32,073 nt of DNA from Ignavibacteriales bacterium (GCA_020059785.1 JAGVBL010000248.1:1-32073); one strand, 5' to 3'; shown: positions 9,982-19,001, counted from the stretch's first letter. The notes: generated by a model not told the origin, from the sequence alone. A program made the numbers and translations.

Positions 9982-12006
9982 ATGGATGATATTGAAAAAA
10001 GTATTTTGCAGAAAATTGCGCATACAGTAAGAGCACTCTCTGCCGATGCAATTGAAAAGCAGCAATCCGGTCATCCCGGATTGCCGCTTGGAATTGCTGA
10101 TTTAGGAACATATCTATTTACAAAAGTGATGAGACATAATCCTAAGAACCCTAACTGGATTGGAAGAGATCGATTTATTCTCTCAGCCGGTCACGGTTCG
10201 ATGCTTCAGTATTCTCTGCTCCATTTATGCGGTTATGATTTGAGTTTAGACGACATCAAAAATTTCCGTTTGCTTGAATCAAAAACTCCGGGTCATCCTG
10301 AATATGGTGTTACACCGGGAGTTGAAACTACAACCGGTCCTTTGGGTCAGGGGATTGGTGCGGCAACCGGAATGGCGATTGCTCAAAAATTATTGGCAGC
10401 AAGATTCGGCACAGAATTATTTGATTCGAGAATATTTGTTATGGCCGGTGACGGATGTATGATGGAAGGTATCAGTTCTGAAGCCGGCAGTCTTGCCGGT
10501 AACTTAGGGTTGAATAACCTTGTAATCATTTACGATTCGAACGATGTCTGTTTAGATGGGCCGACTTCTGAATGTTTAAACGAGGATGTCGCCAAGCGAT
10601 ACGAAGCATACGGATTTAACGTGTTTCAAATCGACGGATACGACTTTGATAAGATGGAAAAAGTTTTTGAGTCCGCACGGTCGGAAAAAACAAGACCAAC
10701 TTTGATAATGACAAAGACGATTATCGGAAAATATTCTCCTACAAGACAGGGTACAAGTGCAAGTCACGGTAGATTCTTGGGTCCGGATGAAATGAGGGGG
10801 TTTAAGAAAGCTATCGGTTGGCCGGAAACACCATTCTTTATACCGGATGATGTAAAAAAATATTTTGATAATGCTCGACCCCTTTTCGAAAAGTACGAAA
10901 AGAAATGGAATGATCTTTTTTCAAAATTAATTTTAAGTGATCCGGTTAAATCAAATAATTGGAAAATCTTTTTAGAGAAGAAGTTACCTGATGATTTCGA
11001 AGAGCAAATCTGGAATCTGGAAGTCGGATCGCATCAACCAACAAGAAGATACAATGAAGTAATAATCGCAAAAGTTGCTCAGTTACTTCCATTCTTTATT
11101 TCCGGCTCGGCAGACGTTGCAAGCGTTGATCTTACCTGGCTTCCGGGTAATAAAATTGTCGGAAAGAATAGTTGGAATCGTCAGCAGATAAAATTCGGTG
11201 TACGCGAATTTTGTATGGCGACTTGCGCTTATGGTATGCAATTGCACGGAATGATTCAACCGGGTATTGGCACATTCCTGGTATTCTCGGATTACATGCG
11301 AAACGCAATCCGAATGAATGCTTTAATGAAGCAGAGAGTAATTTATGTTTATTCTCATGACTCAATTTTAATAGGTCAGGATGGGTCTACACATCAGCCC
11401 GTAGAACATTTAATGTCGTTGCGTTTAATTCCAAACCTTGTAATGATAAGACCGGGTGATGAGAATGAATCCAAAGCTGCCTGGTCAACTGCATTTGAGA
11501 TTGATAATGGTCCCGTTGCCTTATGTTTTACAAGACAGTCAGTTGCCTCTTCTGTAAATCAACTTACAAGAATTAAAGCTAAACAGGGTTTGAAACGTGG
11601 TGCCTATTATTTATACGGTGAGGAACATCGACTTGTTAACATCGAGATATTTGCATCTGGATCCGAAATTAATCCATCCTTTGCTGCAGCTAAAATGCTG
11701 GAGATCGACGGTTACTCAGTTAGAGTGATATCTGTTCCAAGCTGGGAATTGTTTGATAGACAGGATGAAGATTACAAAAATATTATACTTAACGGTAAAG
11801 CGAATTTAAAGGTAAGTGTTGAAGCGGGGGTTGGGTTAGGATGGCAGAAGTTTGTCGGACAAAAAGGACTGATAATTTCTCAGGAAACTTATGGAACTTC
11901 AGCACCAGAACCGGTTATGGCAGATCATTTCGGATTTACTGCTGAAAAAATTTATAAAAAAATTAATGATTCTATTTATATAACAATGAAGCAGATTGCT
12001 GTCTGA
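9982..12006 (+). CDS. tkt: Transketolase, full length
   Basis: At 674 residues this is close to E. coli TktA (663) and collinear with it. It transfers a two-carbon ketol unit between sugar phosphates using thiamine diphosphate. Expected residues are present: H31 in SGHPG, H71 in GHGSM, H105 in TPGHPE, the ThDP motif GDG at 156-158 ending with N187, H262 in SHGRFLG, the catalytic glutamate E409 in GVREF, and phosphate or substrate contacts R356, S376, H459, D467, H471 and R518. One local change is Q466 in IGQDG where TktA has Glu. The ThDP-Mg end motif is YDSND rather than TktA's YDDNG. The substrate site therefore looks canonical, in contrast to the split transketolase about 2.4 kb downstream. 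Its place among transport and SDR genes suggests it serves this catabolic pathway rather than general pentose metabolism, but that is inference. Confidence 0.95.
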   Translation: MDDIEKSILQKIAHTVRALSADAIEKQQSGHPGLPLGIADLGTYLFTKVMRHNPKNPNWIGRDRFILSAGHGSMLQYSLLHLCGYDLSLDDIKNFRLLESKTPGHPEYGVTPGVETTTGPLGQGIGAATGMAIAQKLLAARFGTELFDSRIFVMAGDGCMMEGISSEAGSLAGNLGLNNLVIIYDSNDVCLDGPTSECLNEDVAKRYEAYGFNVFQIDGYDFDKMEKVFESARSEKTRPTLIMTKTIIGKYSPTRQGTSASHGRFLGPDEMRGFKKAIGWPETPFFIPDDVKKYFDNARPLFEKYEKKWNDLFSKLILSDPVKSNNWKIFLEKKLPDDFEEQIWNLEVGSHQPTRRYNEVIIAKVAQLLPFFISGSADVASVDLTWLPGNKIVGKNSWNRQQIKFGVREFCMATCAYGMQLHGMIQPGIGTFLVFSDYMRNAIRMNALMKQRVIYVYSHDSILIGQDGSTHQPVEHLMSLRLIPNLVMIRPGDENESKAAWSTAFEIDNGPVALCFTRQSVASSVNQLTRIKAKQGLKRGAYYLYGEEHRLVNIEIFASGSEINPSFAAAKMLEIDGYSVRVISVPSWELFDRQDEDYKNIILNGKANLKVSVEAGVGLGWQKFVGQKGLIISQETYGTSAPEPVMADHFGFTAEKIYKKINDSIYITMKQIAV

Positions 12007-12025
12007 TCATTGGAAAATTTGATAT

Positions 12026-12029
12026 GGAG
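12026..12029 (+). promoter_or_regulatory. Ribosome-binding site that fixes the SDR start at 12036
   Basis: GGAG followed by a six-base spacer precedes ATG 12036. The longer in-frame ATG at 12024 has only a weak purine stretch upstream. The protein starting at 12036 begins MNDLF, as E. coli IdnO does. Confidence 0.65.
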
Positions 12030-12035
12030 AAAATT

Positions 12036-12800
12036 ATGAACGATCTTTTTGATGTTTCGGGTAAGATTGCTCTTGTAACCGGATCTGCAAGAGGAATTGG
12101 TTTAACACTTGCTAGAGGTTTAGCTCAAGCCGGATGCAAGGTTGTGATTAATGACAGGGCTAAGACAAGACAAAATCAAACTGTCAGTCATTTTCATAAA
12201 GAAGGATTTATCGCATTCGGTTCGGAATTCGATGTTACAAACGAAGAACAAGTCAATGAGCATATTAATTCAATCGAAAAGGAAATTGGACCGATCTCAA
12301 TTTTAGTAAATAATGCAGGCATCCAAATTCGTTCTCCACTGGAAGACTTCAAGCTTCATGATTGGCAAAAGATAATGAATGTCAATTTAACCGGTGCTTT
12401 TATTGTATCAAAAGCCGTTGCAAAATATATGATTAAACGGAAAACAGGGAAGATCATAAATATTTGTTCAATACAGAGCGAACTTGCTCGACCAACGATT
12501 GCACCTTACACTGCTTCAAAGGGCGGATTGAAAAATTTAACAAAAGGTATGGCCACCGATTGGGGTAAGTATAACATTCAATCGAACGGTATCGCACCCG
12601 GATACTTTAAAACTGATATGACAAAAGCATTATACGAAGACGAAAAATTTGATAAATGGCTAAGATCAAGGACTCCTTCTAATCGCTGGGGCGAACCGGA
12701 AGAATTGATCGGAACATTAATTTTCTTATCCTCACATGCCTCCGATTATGTGAACGGGCAAACTATCTACGTGGATGGGGGAATGCTTGCATGCGTATAA
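12036..12800 (+). CDS. idnO: SDR-family gluconate 5-dehydrogenase-like enzyme
   Basis: This is a classical short-chain dehydrogenase of 254 residues from the chosen start, the same length as E. coli IdnO. An in-frame ATG at 12024 would add four residues but has a poorer ribosome-binding site. The cofactor motif TGSARGIG (15-22), NNAG (92-95) and the catalytic S145, Y158 and K162 (YTASK) are intact. Long blocks match IdnO as I remember it: KIINICSIQSEL, NGIAPGYFKTDMTKAL, DYVNGQTIYVDGGML. IdnO interconverts D-gluconate and 5-keto-D-gluconate with NADP(H). Closely related KduD acts on 2,5-diketo-3-deoxygluconate in pectin breakdown, so a sugar-acid ketone or alcohol is the likely substrate. It lies 29 bases after the transketolase. 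The enzyme class is very secure and the exact substrate moderately so. Confidence 0.9.
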   Translation: MNDLFDVSGKIALVTGSARGIGLTLARGLAQAGCKVVINDRAKTRQNQTVSHFHKEGFIAFGSEFDVTNEEQVNEHINSIEKEIGPISILVNNAGIQIRSPLEDFKLHDWQKIMNVNLTGAFIVSKAVAKYMIKRKTGKIINICSIQSELARPTIAPYTASKGGLKNLTKGMATDWGKYNIQSNGIAPGYFKTDMTKALYEDEKFDKWLRSRTPSNRWGEPEELIGTLIFLSSHASDYVNGQTIYVDGGMLACV

Positions 12801-12860
12801 TTCAATTAATGTTAGAAAGATTTATTTATAATCGAATTAATAAATTTTAAGAGTATCAAT

Positions 12861-14321
12861 ATGGAACGAAGAGAATTCATTTCAAAGTTAGGACAACTCG
12901 GAATAGGTGCAGCAGGTTTATCTATGATGCCTGATTTCGTTCGCGGTGCCATAGGCAAAAACGGCACTCCTCCTAATATTGTTTTTATACTTGCCGATGA
13001 CATGGGCTGGAATCAAACCGGTTATATCGGTTCAAAGTTTTATGAAACTCCAAATATAGATTCAATTGCACGCGATGGAATCCATTTCACTCAAGCGTAT
13101 GCACCGGCACCAACGTGCTCACCTTCCCGCGCCGGAATTATGACAGGTAAATATCCGGCACGTTTGCATCTTACAGAATACATTCCCGGTGATCAATATC
13201 CATGGGCGAAGTTAAAATGTCCGAAGATGGTCGACCGGCTTCCGCTTGAAGAAGTTACAATAGCAGAACTGCTTAAACCAATCGGTTACAGTACTGCTAT
13301 GATTGGCAAATGGCATCTGAATGTTGATAAAGAATATAAACCGGGCAGATTAGGTGATGCCGGCTCGCAAGGATTTGATGTTGACCATCCGAACGATAAA
13401 CCCGAACCGGATGCAGACCCAACAAACGATGCCCATCATGCAATTGAAAATACGAACGAGGCACTAAAATTTATAGACATGAATAAAGAGAATCCTTTCT
13501 TCTTATATCTTGCTCATACTATTCCGCATAGACCAATAATGGAACATCCGGACTTGATCTATAAATATCAGACAAAAGAAGGATCTGATAAGCTCATTAA
13601 TAACCCGATTATTGCAGCAATGATTGAAAGAATGGATACTCAAATTGGAAGGGTATTAAATAAATTAGATGATCTCAGTCTAAGTGAAAATACCATTGTT
13701 ATATTCGCCTCGGACAATGGCGGTTACGATAAACTTCAAGCACAGGATCCATTACGTGGTGGAAAATCCATGTTGTATGAGGGTGGAGTAAGAGTTCCGC
13801 TGGCAATTAGATGGCCCGGTATTATCAAATCAGGATCTAAATCAGAAGTGCCTGTCACAGGAATCGATTTATTCCCAACCTTTGCAGAAATTCTTGGAAT
13901 AAAAAATCTTCCGGAAAATGTTGATGGGACAAGTATTCTACCATTGTTAAAACAAAATGGTGAATTGAAAAGAGATGCAATCTATTGGCACTATCCGCAT
14001 TATCATCGTTTCGGATATATGCCGGGTGGAGCAATTAGAGAAGGCAAGTATAAACTGATTGAGTGGTATGAAAAATCATTTTACAATCAGCCCAATTCTG
14101 TTTCCTTGTTTGATATTGAAAACGACATTGGTGAAACGAATGATCTGTCGGAACAGATGCCGGAGAAGACCAAAGAACTATGGGATAAACTGAAAACCTG
14201 GCGCAAGAAAGTAAATGCTCAGGAGATGACTGTAAATCCGAACTATGATCCAAAACGTGCGTTGTTCTGGAAAGAAGGTTTAGATCCTAAGAAAGCTGAA
14301 TCGATTGGACAGTATTACTAA
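12861..14321 (+). CDS. Type I sulfatase (formylglycine-dependent), Tat leader
   Basis: The protein has 486 residues. The N-terminus MERREFISKLGQLG is a twin-arginine-type leader (RREFIS) with a hydrophobic stretch to about residue 24, so export in folded form is expected. Sulfatase landmarks are all visible: metal ligands D46-D47 in ILADDMGW, the Cys-type maturation motif C86-S-P-S-R90 followed by TGKYPARL, K150 and H152 in IGKWHLN, H223 in TIPHRP, D285-N286 in FASDNGG, and K302 in RGGKSMLYEGG. C86 must be converted to formylglycine for activity. No intact maturation enzyme is encoded here; the SUMF1-like domain at the far end lacks the cysteines. The enzyme would remove sulfate esters from a glycan or sugar; which sugar cannot be told. 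It sits between the SDR and the split transketolase, tying desulfation to this pathway. Confidence 0.95.
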   Translation: MERREFISKLGQLGIGAAGLSMMPDFVRGAIGKNGTPPNIVFILADDMGWNQTGYIGSKFYETPNIDSIARDGIHFTQAYAPAPTCSPSRAGIMTGKYPARLHLTEYIPGDQYPWAKLKCPKMVDRLPLEEVTIAELLKPIGYSTAMIGKWHLNVDKEYKPGRLGDAGSQGFDVDHPNDKPEPDADPTNDAHHAIENTNEALKFIDMNKENPFFLYLAHTIPHRPIMEHPDLIYKYQTKEGSDKLINNPIIAAMIERMDTQIGRVLNKLDDLSLSENTIVIFASDNGGYDKLQAQDPLRGGKSMLYEGGVRVPLAIRWPGIIKSGSKSEVPVTGIDLFPTFAEILGIKNLPENVDGTSILPLLKQNGELKRDAIYWHYPHYHRFGYMPGGAIREGKYKLIEWYEKSFYNQPNSVSLFDIENDIGETNDLSEQMPEKTKELWDKLKTWRKKVNAQEMTVNPNYDPKRALFWKEGLDPKKAESIGQYY

Positions 14322-14377
14322 AGCAATAGTTGGTTCTCAAAATAATATTAAATGAAATTTTTTTAGAAGGATAAATA

Positions 14378-15244
14378 ATGTCAATATCTAATAATCAAAT
14401 TCTTGAGCTTGAAAAAATTGCACAACGGATAAAGATCAAAATTATTAAAATGCTGACCGTTTCCGGCGGAGGGCATGCCGGAGGTTCAATGTCGGCTGTT
14501 GAAATTCTTACTTCTCTTTATTTTCATGAAATGAAGTTCAATCCGAAGAATCATTTAGATGAAAATAGAGATCGCTTTATATTATCTAAGGGTCATGCAT
14601 CACCTGCTCTTTATGCAGTCTTTTCTGAAATTGGTTTTTTGACCGAAGACTCATTATGGACACTCCATGAAATTGACGGACCATTGCAAATGCATCCCGA
14701 ACGCGGATTGTGCCCCGGTGTCGAAATGAGTACAGGTGCTCTGGGTCAGGGTTTATCCGCTGGAATCGGAATGGCTTTGGGTGCAAGAATAAGAGGCAAA
14801 GATTTTAGAGTCTACGTATTAATTGGCGATGGAGAAATGGATGAAGGACAAATATGGGAAGCAGCTATGAGTGCTTCCAAATTTAAGTTAGATAACCTTA
14901 CTACCATAATTGATTACAATAAATTTTCTTTAACTAGCAGTACAACAGAAACTATGCCGCTTGAACCTTTAGCCGATAAATGGAAGTCTTTTGGATGGAA
15001 TGTTCTGGAAATAAATGGGCATAAAATTCCGGAAATCCTGGAAGCATTGCAGCAGGCAAAGGAAGTTAAAGGTAAACCGACAATAATTATTGCCAATACC
15101 TTTAAGGGTCATAATATTCCTTCCTTCGAAAATACGGCTGCAAGTCATTCGGTTTCATTCACTTTAGATCAGGTTAGAGAAACACTTAAAGGTCTGGGTT
15201 GCGATGAAACGGAAATAAATACAACAATTACCAAAATGAAATAA
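14378..15244 (+). CDS. Transketolase, N-terminal (ThDP-binding) subunit
   Basis: These 288 residues cover only the pyrophosphate-binding half of transketolase, a normal length for split N-subunits. H33 in GGGHAGG, H73 in KGHASPALYA, PGVEMSTGALGQGLSAG near 113-129, and the ThDP motif GDG at 150-152 running to N181 are intact. A His in AASHSVS occupies the place of TktA His261. GGA-rich bases (AGAAGGATAA) precede the ATG. The C-terminal subunit follows 16 bases downstream, so the two form a heteromeric enzyme. Split transketolases occur in ordinary pentose metabolism and also in dedicated pathways (apulose-4-phosphate transketolase AptAB; sulfofructose transketolase SqwGH). With a full-length transketolase already in this locus, a specialised substrate is plausible. 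Confidence 0.93.
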   Translation: MSISNNQILELEKIAQRIKIKIIKMLTVSGGGHAGGSMSAVEILTSLYFHEMKFNPKNHLDENRDRFILSKGHASPALYAVFSEIGFLTEDSLWTLHEIDGPLQMHPERGLCPGVEMSTGALGQGLSAGIGMALGARIRGKDFRVYVLIGDGEMDEGQIWEAAMSASKFKLDNLTTIIDYNKFSLTSSTTETMPLEPLADKWKSFGWNVLEINGHKIPEILEALQQAKEVKGKPTIIIANTFKGHNIPSFENTAASHSVSFTLDQVRETLKGLGCDETEINTTITKMK

Positions 15245-15260
15245 GGAGATAATTGATACA

Positions 15261-16199
15261 ATGTTAAATGGAATGGCGCCAAGAGATGTTATTGGTAATA
15301 TCTTTATTGATATGGCAAAAAAAAATCCGGATATAGTTCTGGTTGATGCTGATTTTGGAACTGCATCAAAAATATTTGATTTTAAAAAACACTTTCCGGA
15401 TCGATTTATTCAAGTCGGTATAGCAGAACAAAATATGATGGGGATTGCAGCCGGATTAAGTACTGTAGGATTAATTCCATTTGTTTCAACAGTTGCAGTA
15501 TTCTGTTCGCGTAGAGCGTGCGATCAGGTTACTATTTCAATCGCACTATCTCATACAAATGTAAAAATACTAGGTGTATATGCAGGACTTTTTGTTGGTA
15601 AAAACGGTGCATCTCATCAATCCTTAGAAGACATTTCAATTATGAGAGCATTACCAAACATGGTTGTTCTTCAACCAGCCGACGCAATTGAAACAGAACA
15701 GATGCTTCATTTTGCCGCAGAATATATAGGCCCAATGTATATACGAATAGGAAGAGATCCTATTAAATCATATTTACCCCCAGATTACAAATTCCAATTA
15801 GGAAAGTCAGTAACAATTAAAGAGGGAAAGGATTTAACAATTTTTACTTACGGTGACTTGGTAGAAGAAACAATGAAAGCTGCCGGGTTATTATCTGAAG
15901 ATGGAATTGAAGCAAGAGTAATAAATATGAGCTCGATTAAACCAATTGATGAGGAAGCAATTGTTAAAGCGGCAAAAGAAACGGGTACTATTGTTACAAT
16001 TGATAATCATAATATTTATGGTGGTTTAGGCTCTGCAGTTGCAGAAGTAGTGACAGAAAAATATCCGGTAAAAGTTAAACGTATTGGTGTTAAGGACGTT
16101 TTTGGAAAGACCGGATCCAACGATGAAATGAAGAAATATTTTGGATTAAGAGCGATAGATATGCGGAATGACATTTTAACTTTTTTAAAAAAGAGTTGA
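15261..16199 (+). CDS. Transketolase, C-terminal (pyrimidine-binding) subunit
   Basis: This 312-residue partner of the preceding gene holds the pyrimidine-binding and C-terminal transketolase domains. The catalytic glutamate is E56 in VGIAEQNM; H119 in GASHQSLED and R162 or R165 in YIRIGRD are also kept. Split transketolases as I remember them carry SHAG-x-x-VGEDGASHQ at the substrate entrance; here the stretch at 106-120 reads VYAGLFVGKNGASHQ. Tyr107 thus replaces the phosphate-contacting His (TktA His461) and Asn115 replaces the Asp (TktA Asp469) that reads the C2 hydroxyl of the acceptor. This hints at a changed acceptor or donor. An AAGGAG ribosome-binding site overlaps the upstream stop, 12 bases before the ATG, a somewhat long spacing. 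The subunit identity is secure; the substrate is unknown. Confidence 0.92.
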   Translation: MLNGMAPRDVIGNIFIDMAKKNPDIVLVDADFGTASKIFDFKKHFPDRFIQVGIAEQNMMGIAAGLSTVGLIPFVSTVAVFCSRRACDQVTISIALSHTNVKILGVYAGLFVGKNGASHQSLEDISIMRALPNMVVLQPADAIETEQMLHFAAEYIGPMYIRIGRDPIKSYLPPDYKFQLGKSVTIKEGKDLTIFTYGDLVEETMKAAGLLSEDGIEARVINMSSIKPIDEEAIVKAAKETGTIVTIDNHNIYGGLGSAVAEVVTEKYPVKVKRIGVKDVFGKTGSNDEMKKYFGLRAIDMRNDILTFLKKS

Positions 16200-16262
16200 A
16201 TTAGATCTTATATATCTCTCTCAGAATAAAAATAACTACTATATGTGCGGGTGAAATAATTT

Positions 16263-17180
16263 ATGAAAAAACAAAAAAAGTATTCCGGTATTGTAATCCC
16301 AATGTTGACTCCTTTTACAAAAGATGGCAGGATTGATTTAGAAGCTGTTGAAAAGATAATTGATAACTTTATTTCCTACCAGGTCTATCCTTTCATATTA
16401 GGAACAACCGGTGAAGCAGCATCAATTTCATCAAGGGAGAAAAGAAGAATTGCAGAGTTTATAGGTAAAAAATATTCGGGCAAAACAACCATCTATGTGG
16501 GTGTATCAAGCAACTGTGTTGAAGATACAATTGAAAGTGCAAAAGAATTCGTTGAGCTCGGAGCGGATGTTCTTGTTGCAAATCTCCCAAGCTATTATTC
16601 TCTTAGACCTGATCAGATGCAGAGATATTTTGAACACCTTGCTAACTCTGTTTCAAAACCATTAATTCTCTATAACATTACAGCAACAACTCATATGTCA
16701 ATTCCTTTAGATGTTATTGAAAAATTAAGTCATCATCCTAATATCGTTGCTCTTAAAGATTCTGAAAGAGATTTGGCAAGGCTTGATACAGTCATCGAAA
16801 TGTTTAAAGACAGAGAAGATTTTTCTCATCTTATCGGTTGGGCAGCAAAAAGTTTTTACGGTCTTTCCAAAGGTTCGGATGGACTTGTCCCTAGCACAGG
16901 TAATATGACGCCCGGAATGTTTAAGAAAATGTATAATTCAGTATTGGAAGGGAATTTAGAAATTGGCGAGAGGCTTCAAAATGAAACTGACCAACTCGCT
17001 TCAATTTATCAATCTGACAAAACACTTGGCGAATCATTAGCGGCAGCAAAAATAATTATGGAAGAATTTGGACTTTGTAAAAATTTTGTATTATCACCTT
17101 TGACACCTCTTAACAAAATAACTGTTCAGGAGATCATCAGTAAACTAAATGATCTGAAAGAGAAAGTTGAATTGTATTAA
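16263..17180 (+). CDS. DapA/NanA-family aldolase or lyase (canonical Tyr and Lys)
   Basis: The protein has 305 residues, the normal length for class I aldolases of the dihydrodipicolinate synthase/N-acetylneuraminate lyase family. The pyruvate-binding GTTGE motif is at 47-51, the catalytic Tyr is Y137 in LYNIT, and the Schiff-base Lys is K165 in VALKDS. The usual YNxP has Thr in place of Pro. Family members cleave or form 2-keto-3-deoxy sugar acids, sialic acids or dihydrodipicolinate. In a sugar-acid catabolic locus with an adjacent symporter, cleavage of a 2-keto-3-deoxy acid to pyruvate plus an aldehyde is the best guess, but substrate residues do not let me choose between KDG aldolase and sialate lyase. 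It ends 14 bases before an SSS gene. The ribosome-binding site is weak. Confidence 0.88.
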   Translation: MKKQKKYSGIVIPMLTPFTKDGRIDLEAVEKIIDNFISYQVYPFILGTTGEAASISSREKRRIAEFIGKKYSGKTTIYVGVSSNCVEDTIESAKEFVELGADVLVANLPSYYSLRPDQMQRYFEHLANSVSKPLILYNITATTHMSIPLDVIEKLSHHPNIVALKDSERDLARLDTVIEMFKDREDFSHLIGWAAKSFYGLSKGSDGLVPSTGNMTPGMFKKMYNSVLEGNLEIGERLQNETDQLASIYQSDKTLGESLAAAKIIMEEFGLCKNFVLSPLTPLNKITVQEIISKLNDLKEKVELY

Positions 17181-17194
17181 TCAAGGAGAACTTT

Positions 17195-18757
17195 ATGTAT
17201 TCAGAAACACTACACTGGATTGATTATGTTGTAATTGTTATTTCACTTCTTGTTTCGCTCTATGTCGGGTTTTATTTCGTAAAAAAACAGACAAGTACTA
17301 ATGCATACTATGCCGGAAGCAGATCTATCCCTTCATGGGCAATAGGTATGTCAATCCTTGCAACTCTTATAAGCAGTATAACTTTTCTTGCTTATCCCGG
17401 TGAGGGTTTCAAATCGAACTGGATATTACTTGTACAGGGAATTATGGTAGTTATAGTTCTTTCCGGGCTGGTCTGGTTTGTTGTTCCGCTATTTAGAAAA
17501 GTGATTGGCATCAGTACCTACGAATATTTTGAAAAGAGATTCGGATTCTTTGCAAGAATTTATACTTCGCTTGCTTTTACATTTACGCATTTTACAAAAA
17601 TGGGAACGGTCCTCTTCTTAATGGGTTTAGCTATTTCAAGTATGGTAGGTATTGATACACTAACGGTAATCTGGGTGATAGGTTTAATAATAATTATTCT
17701 AACAATGATGGGTGGAATCGAAGCTGTTATCTGGCTCGATGTTATTCAGGGTTTTATGCTCGTCGGCGGAGGATTAATTGCGCTTGCATTAATAATGTTT
17801 ATTCCGGAAGGTGGACCTGGGGCAATTATAAATACTGCCATTGAAAACAATAAAATTGGTTTTGCCCCTTATGATGTTGATTTCACAAAACTGACATTCT
17901 TTGTTATGGTTCTTAACGGAGTTTTTTATGGGATCCAGAAATATGGGACTGATCAAACTATTGTTCAACGATATTTAACAGCAAAATCTGATAAAGGAGC
18001 AATTAAGGCAGCATTGATGGGTGTTGTTTTAAGTCTGCCCGTCTGGGCTTTATTTATGTTTATCGGAACAGCCCTGTTCTCATTTTATCAGATTACAGAT
18101 TTTGCTTTGCCCGAAGGAATTAAACCCGATCAGGTTTTCCCTTACTTTATTACTACACAGGTGCCTCCCGGTTTAACCGGATTAATTTTAGCAGCTCTTA
18201 TCGCTGCAGCAATTTCAAGTCTGGATTCGGATTTAAATTGCCTTTCTGCAGTTGGTGTTACTGATTATTATGCCCGTCTTAAACCAAAAGCAACGGATAA
18301 GCAGAAACTAAATGTTGGACGCTGGATTGTATTCTTTTCGGGTATAGCTGCATTATTAATTGCTACAATCTATATTTATGCAGGTGGCGAAGGTGTTCTC
18401 GGAATTGTATTTGAACTCTACGCAATTTTCTCAGGTGGTATCGCCGGTATTTTTTTACTGGCACTATTCAGTAAGAAAGCAAACAAACATGGATTGTATA
18501 TCGCAATTGCTGTTTGTATTGTTTTCACAACGTACGCTGTTTTAAGCTCTACAAAGATTGATGGACAACCAATACTTAACCTGGGTTCACTCAATTTCCC
18601 TCATCATAAATATATGCTGGGTGTGTATACTCACTTTATAATAATAATCGTTGGATACTTTGCCAGTTTATTCTTCAAATCGGATGTACCTCATGAAGAA
18701 CTTACAATTTATTGGTGGATTAAAAATAGAAAAGCAATTGGTAAAAATGATTTATAG
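17195..18757 (+). CDS. Sodium:solute symporter, SSS family (second of three)
   Basis: This 520-residue multi-pass inner-membrane transporter shows SSS marks: NAYYAGSRSIPSWAIGMS after the first helix, GGIEAVIWLDVIQGF near 173-187, DQTIVQRYLTAKS near 253-265, and AAISSLDSDLN at about 338-348 at the sodium-site helix. A good AAGGAG ribosome-binding site lies just before the ATG. It is closely similar to the third symporter (19002-20549), sharing for example YEY-x-EKRFG-x-FARIY and the same spacing of QRY at residue 260. It directly follows a DapA-family gene, so its cargo may be that lyase's substrate. It is the last gene before a strong terminator. Confidence 0.93.
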   Translation: MYSETLHWIDYVVIVISLLVSLYVGFYFVKKQTSTNAYYAGSRSIPSWAIGMSILATLISSITFLAYPGEGFKSNWILLVQGIMVVIVLSGLVWFVVPLFRKVIGISTYEYFEKRFGFFARIYTSLAFTFTHFTKMGTVLFLMGLAISSMVGIDTLTVIWVIGLIIIILTMMGGIEAVIWLDVIQGFMLVGGGLIALALIMFIPEGGPGAIINTAIENNKIGFAPYDVDFTKLTFFVMVLNGVFYGIQKYGTDQTIVQRYLTAKSDKGAIKAALMGVVLSLPVWALFMFIGTALFSFYQITDFALPEGIKPDQVFPYFITTQVPPGLTGLILAALIAAAISSLDSDLNCLSAVGVTDYYARLKPKATDKQKLNVGRWIVFFSGIAALLIATIYIYAGGEGVLGIVFELYAIFSGGIAGIFLLALFSKKANKHGLYIAIAVCIVFTTYAVLSSTKIDGQPILNLGSLNFPHHKYMLGVYTHFIIIIVGYFASLFFKSDVPHEELTIYWWIKNRKAIGKNDL

Positions 18758-19001
18758 AAATGTCCTTAAAGTATTTTCAACTCATCCCTTAACTTTCTTG
18801 GTTAGTGTGGTTAGTGATGCTCAAAAGACACTCCCCTCAATTGAGCAATGTAGAAATGAGCCGGCGGAATTTGCCGGCTCGTTTTAATGGGTGTAAAGTT
18901 TTGATAGCTGTTGTAAGAACTACTTCATTTTATATGTTATTGGAGAAATTAGTTAATCTATTGTTACTGTTGTTTTAGCAGGTGAATCATAGGTAAAAAT
19001 A
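18758..19001 (+). other. 244-base intergenic region between two transcription units
   Basis: This is the longest gap in the window. Its first half ends in a strong intrinsic terminator. The AT-rich second half (about 18886-19001) must hold the promoter and leader of the next unit if that unit has its own promoter. I found only weak, poorly spaced matches to sigma-70 hexamers (for example TTGTAA at 18911 with TATGTT at 18933) and no clear Bacteroidota-type promoter. Confidence 0.5.
18858..18885 (+). terminator. Rho-independent terminator
   Basis: A perfect eight-base-pair GC-rich stem (GAGCCGGC pairing with GCCGGCTC) with a seven-base loop (GGAATTT) is followed by GTTTT. It lies 100 bases after the second symporter gene and separates it from the third. 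Confidence 0.9.

Noticed and set aside
12024..12035. Longer start for the SDR gene
   Set aside because: The ribosome-binding site is better for 12036, and the N-terminus then matches E. coli IdnO in sequence and length.
9982..16199. A complete apiose (AptAB) or sulfoquinovose (SqwGH) pathway
   Set aside because: The isomerase, kinase and other partner enzymes of either route are not in the window, so the split transketolase alone does not justify naming the pathway.
18651..18887. Small + strand open frame overlapping the end of the second symporter and the terminator
   Set aside because: Most of it is another frame of the symporter, and its end is the terminator stem.
18901..18938. Sigma-70-like promoter before the third symporter
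   Set aside because: TTGATA or TTGTAA can be paired with TATATG or TATGTT only with poor spacing or several mismatches; in DNA this AT-rich such matches arise by chance.
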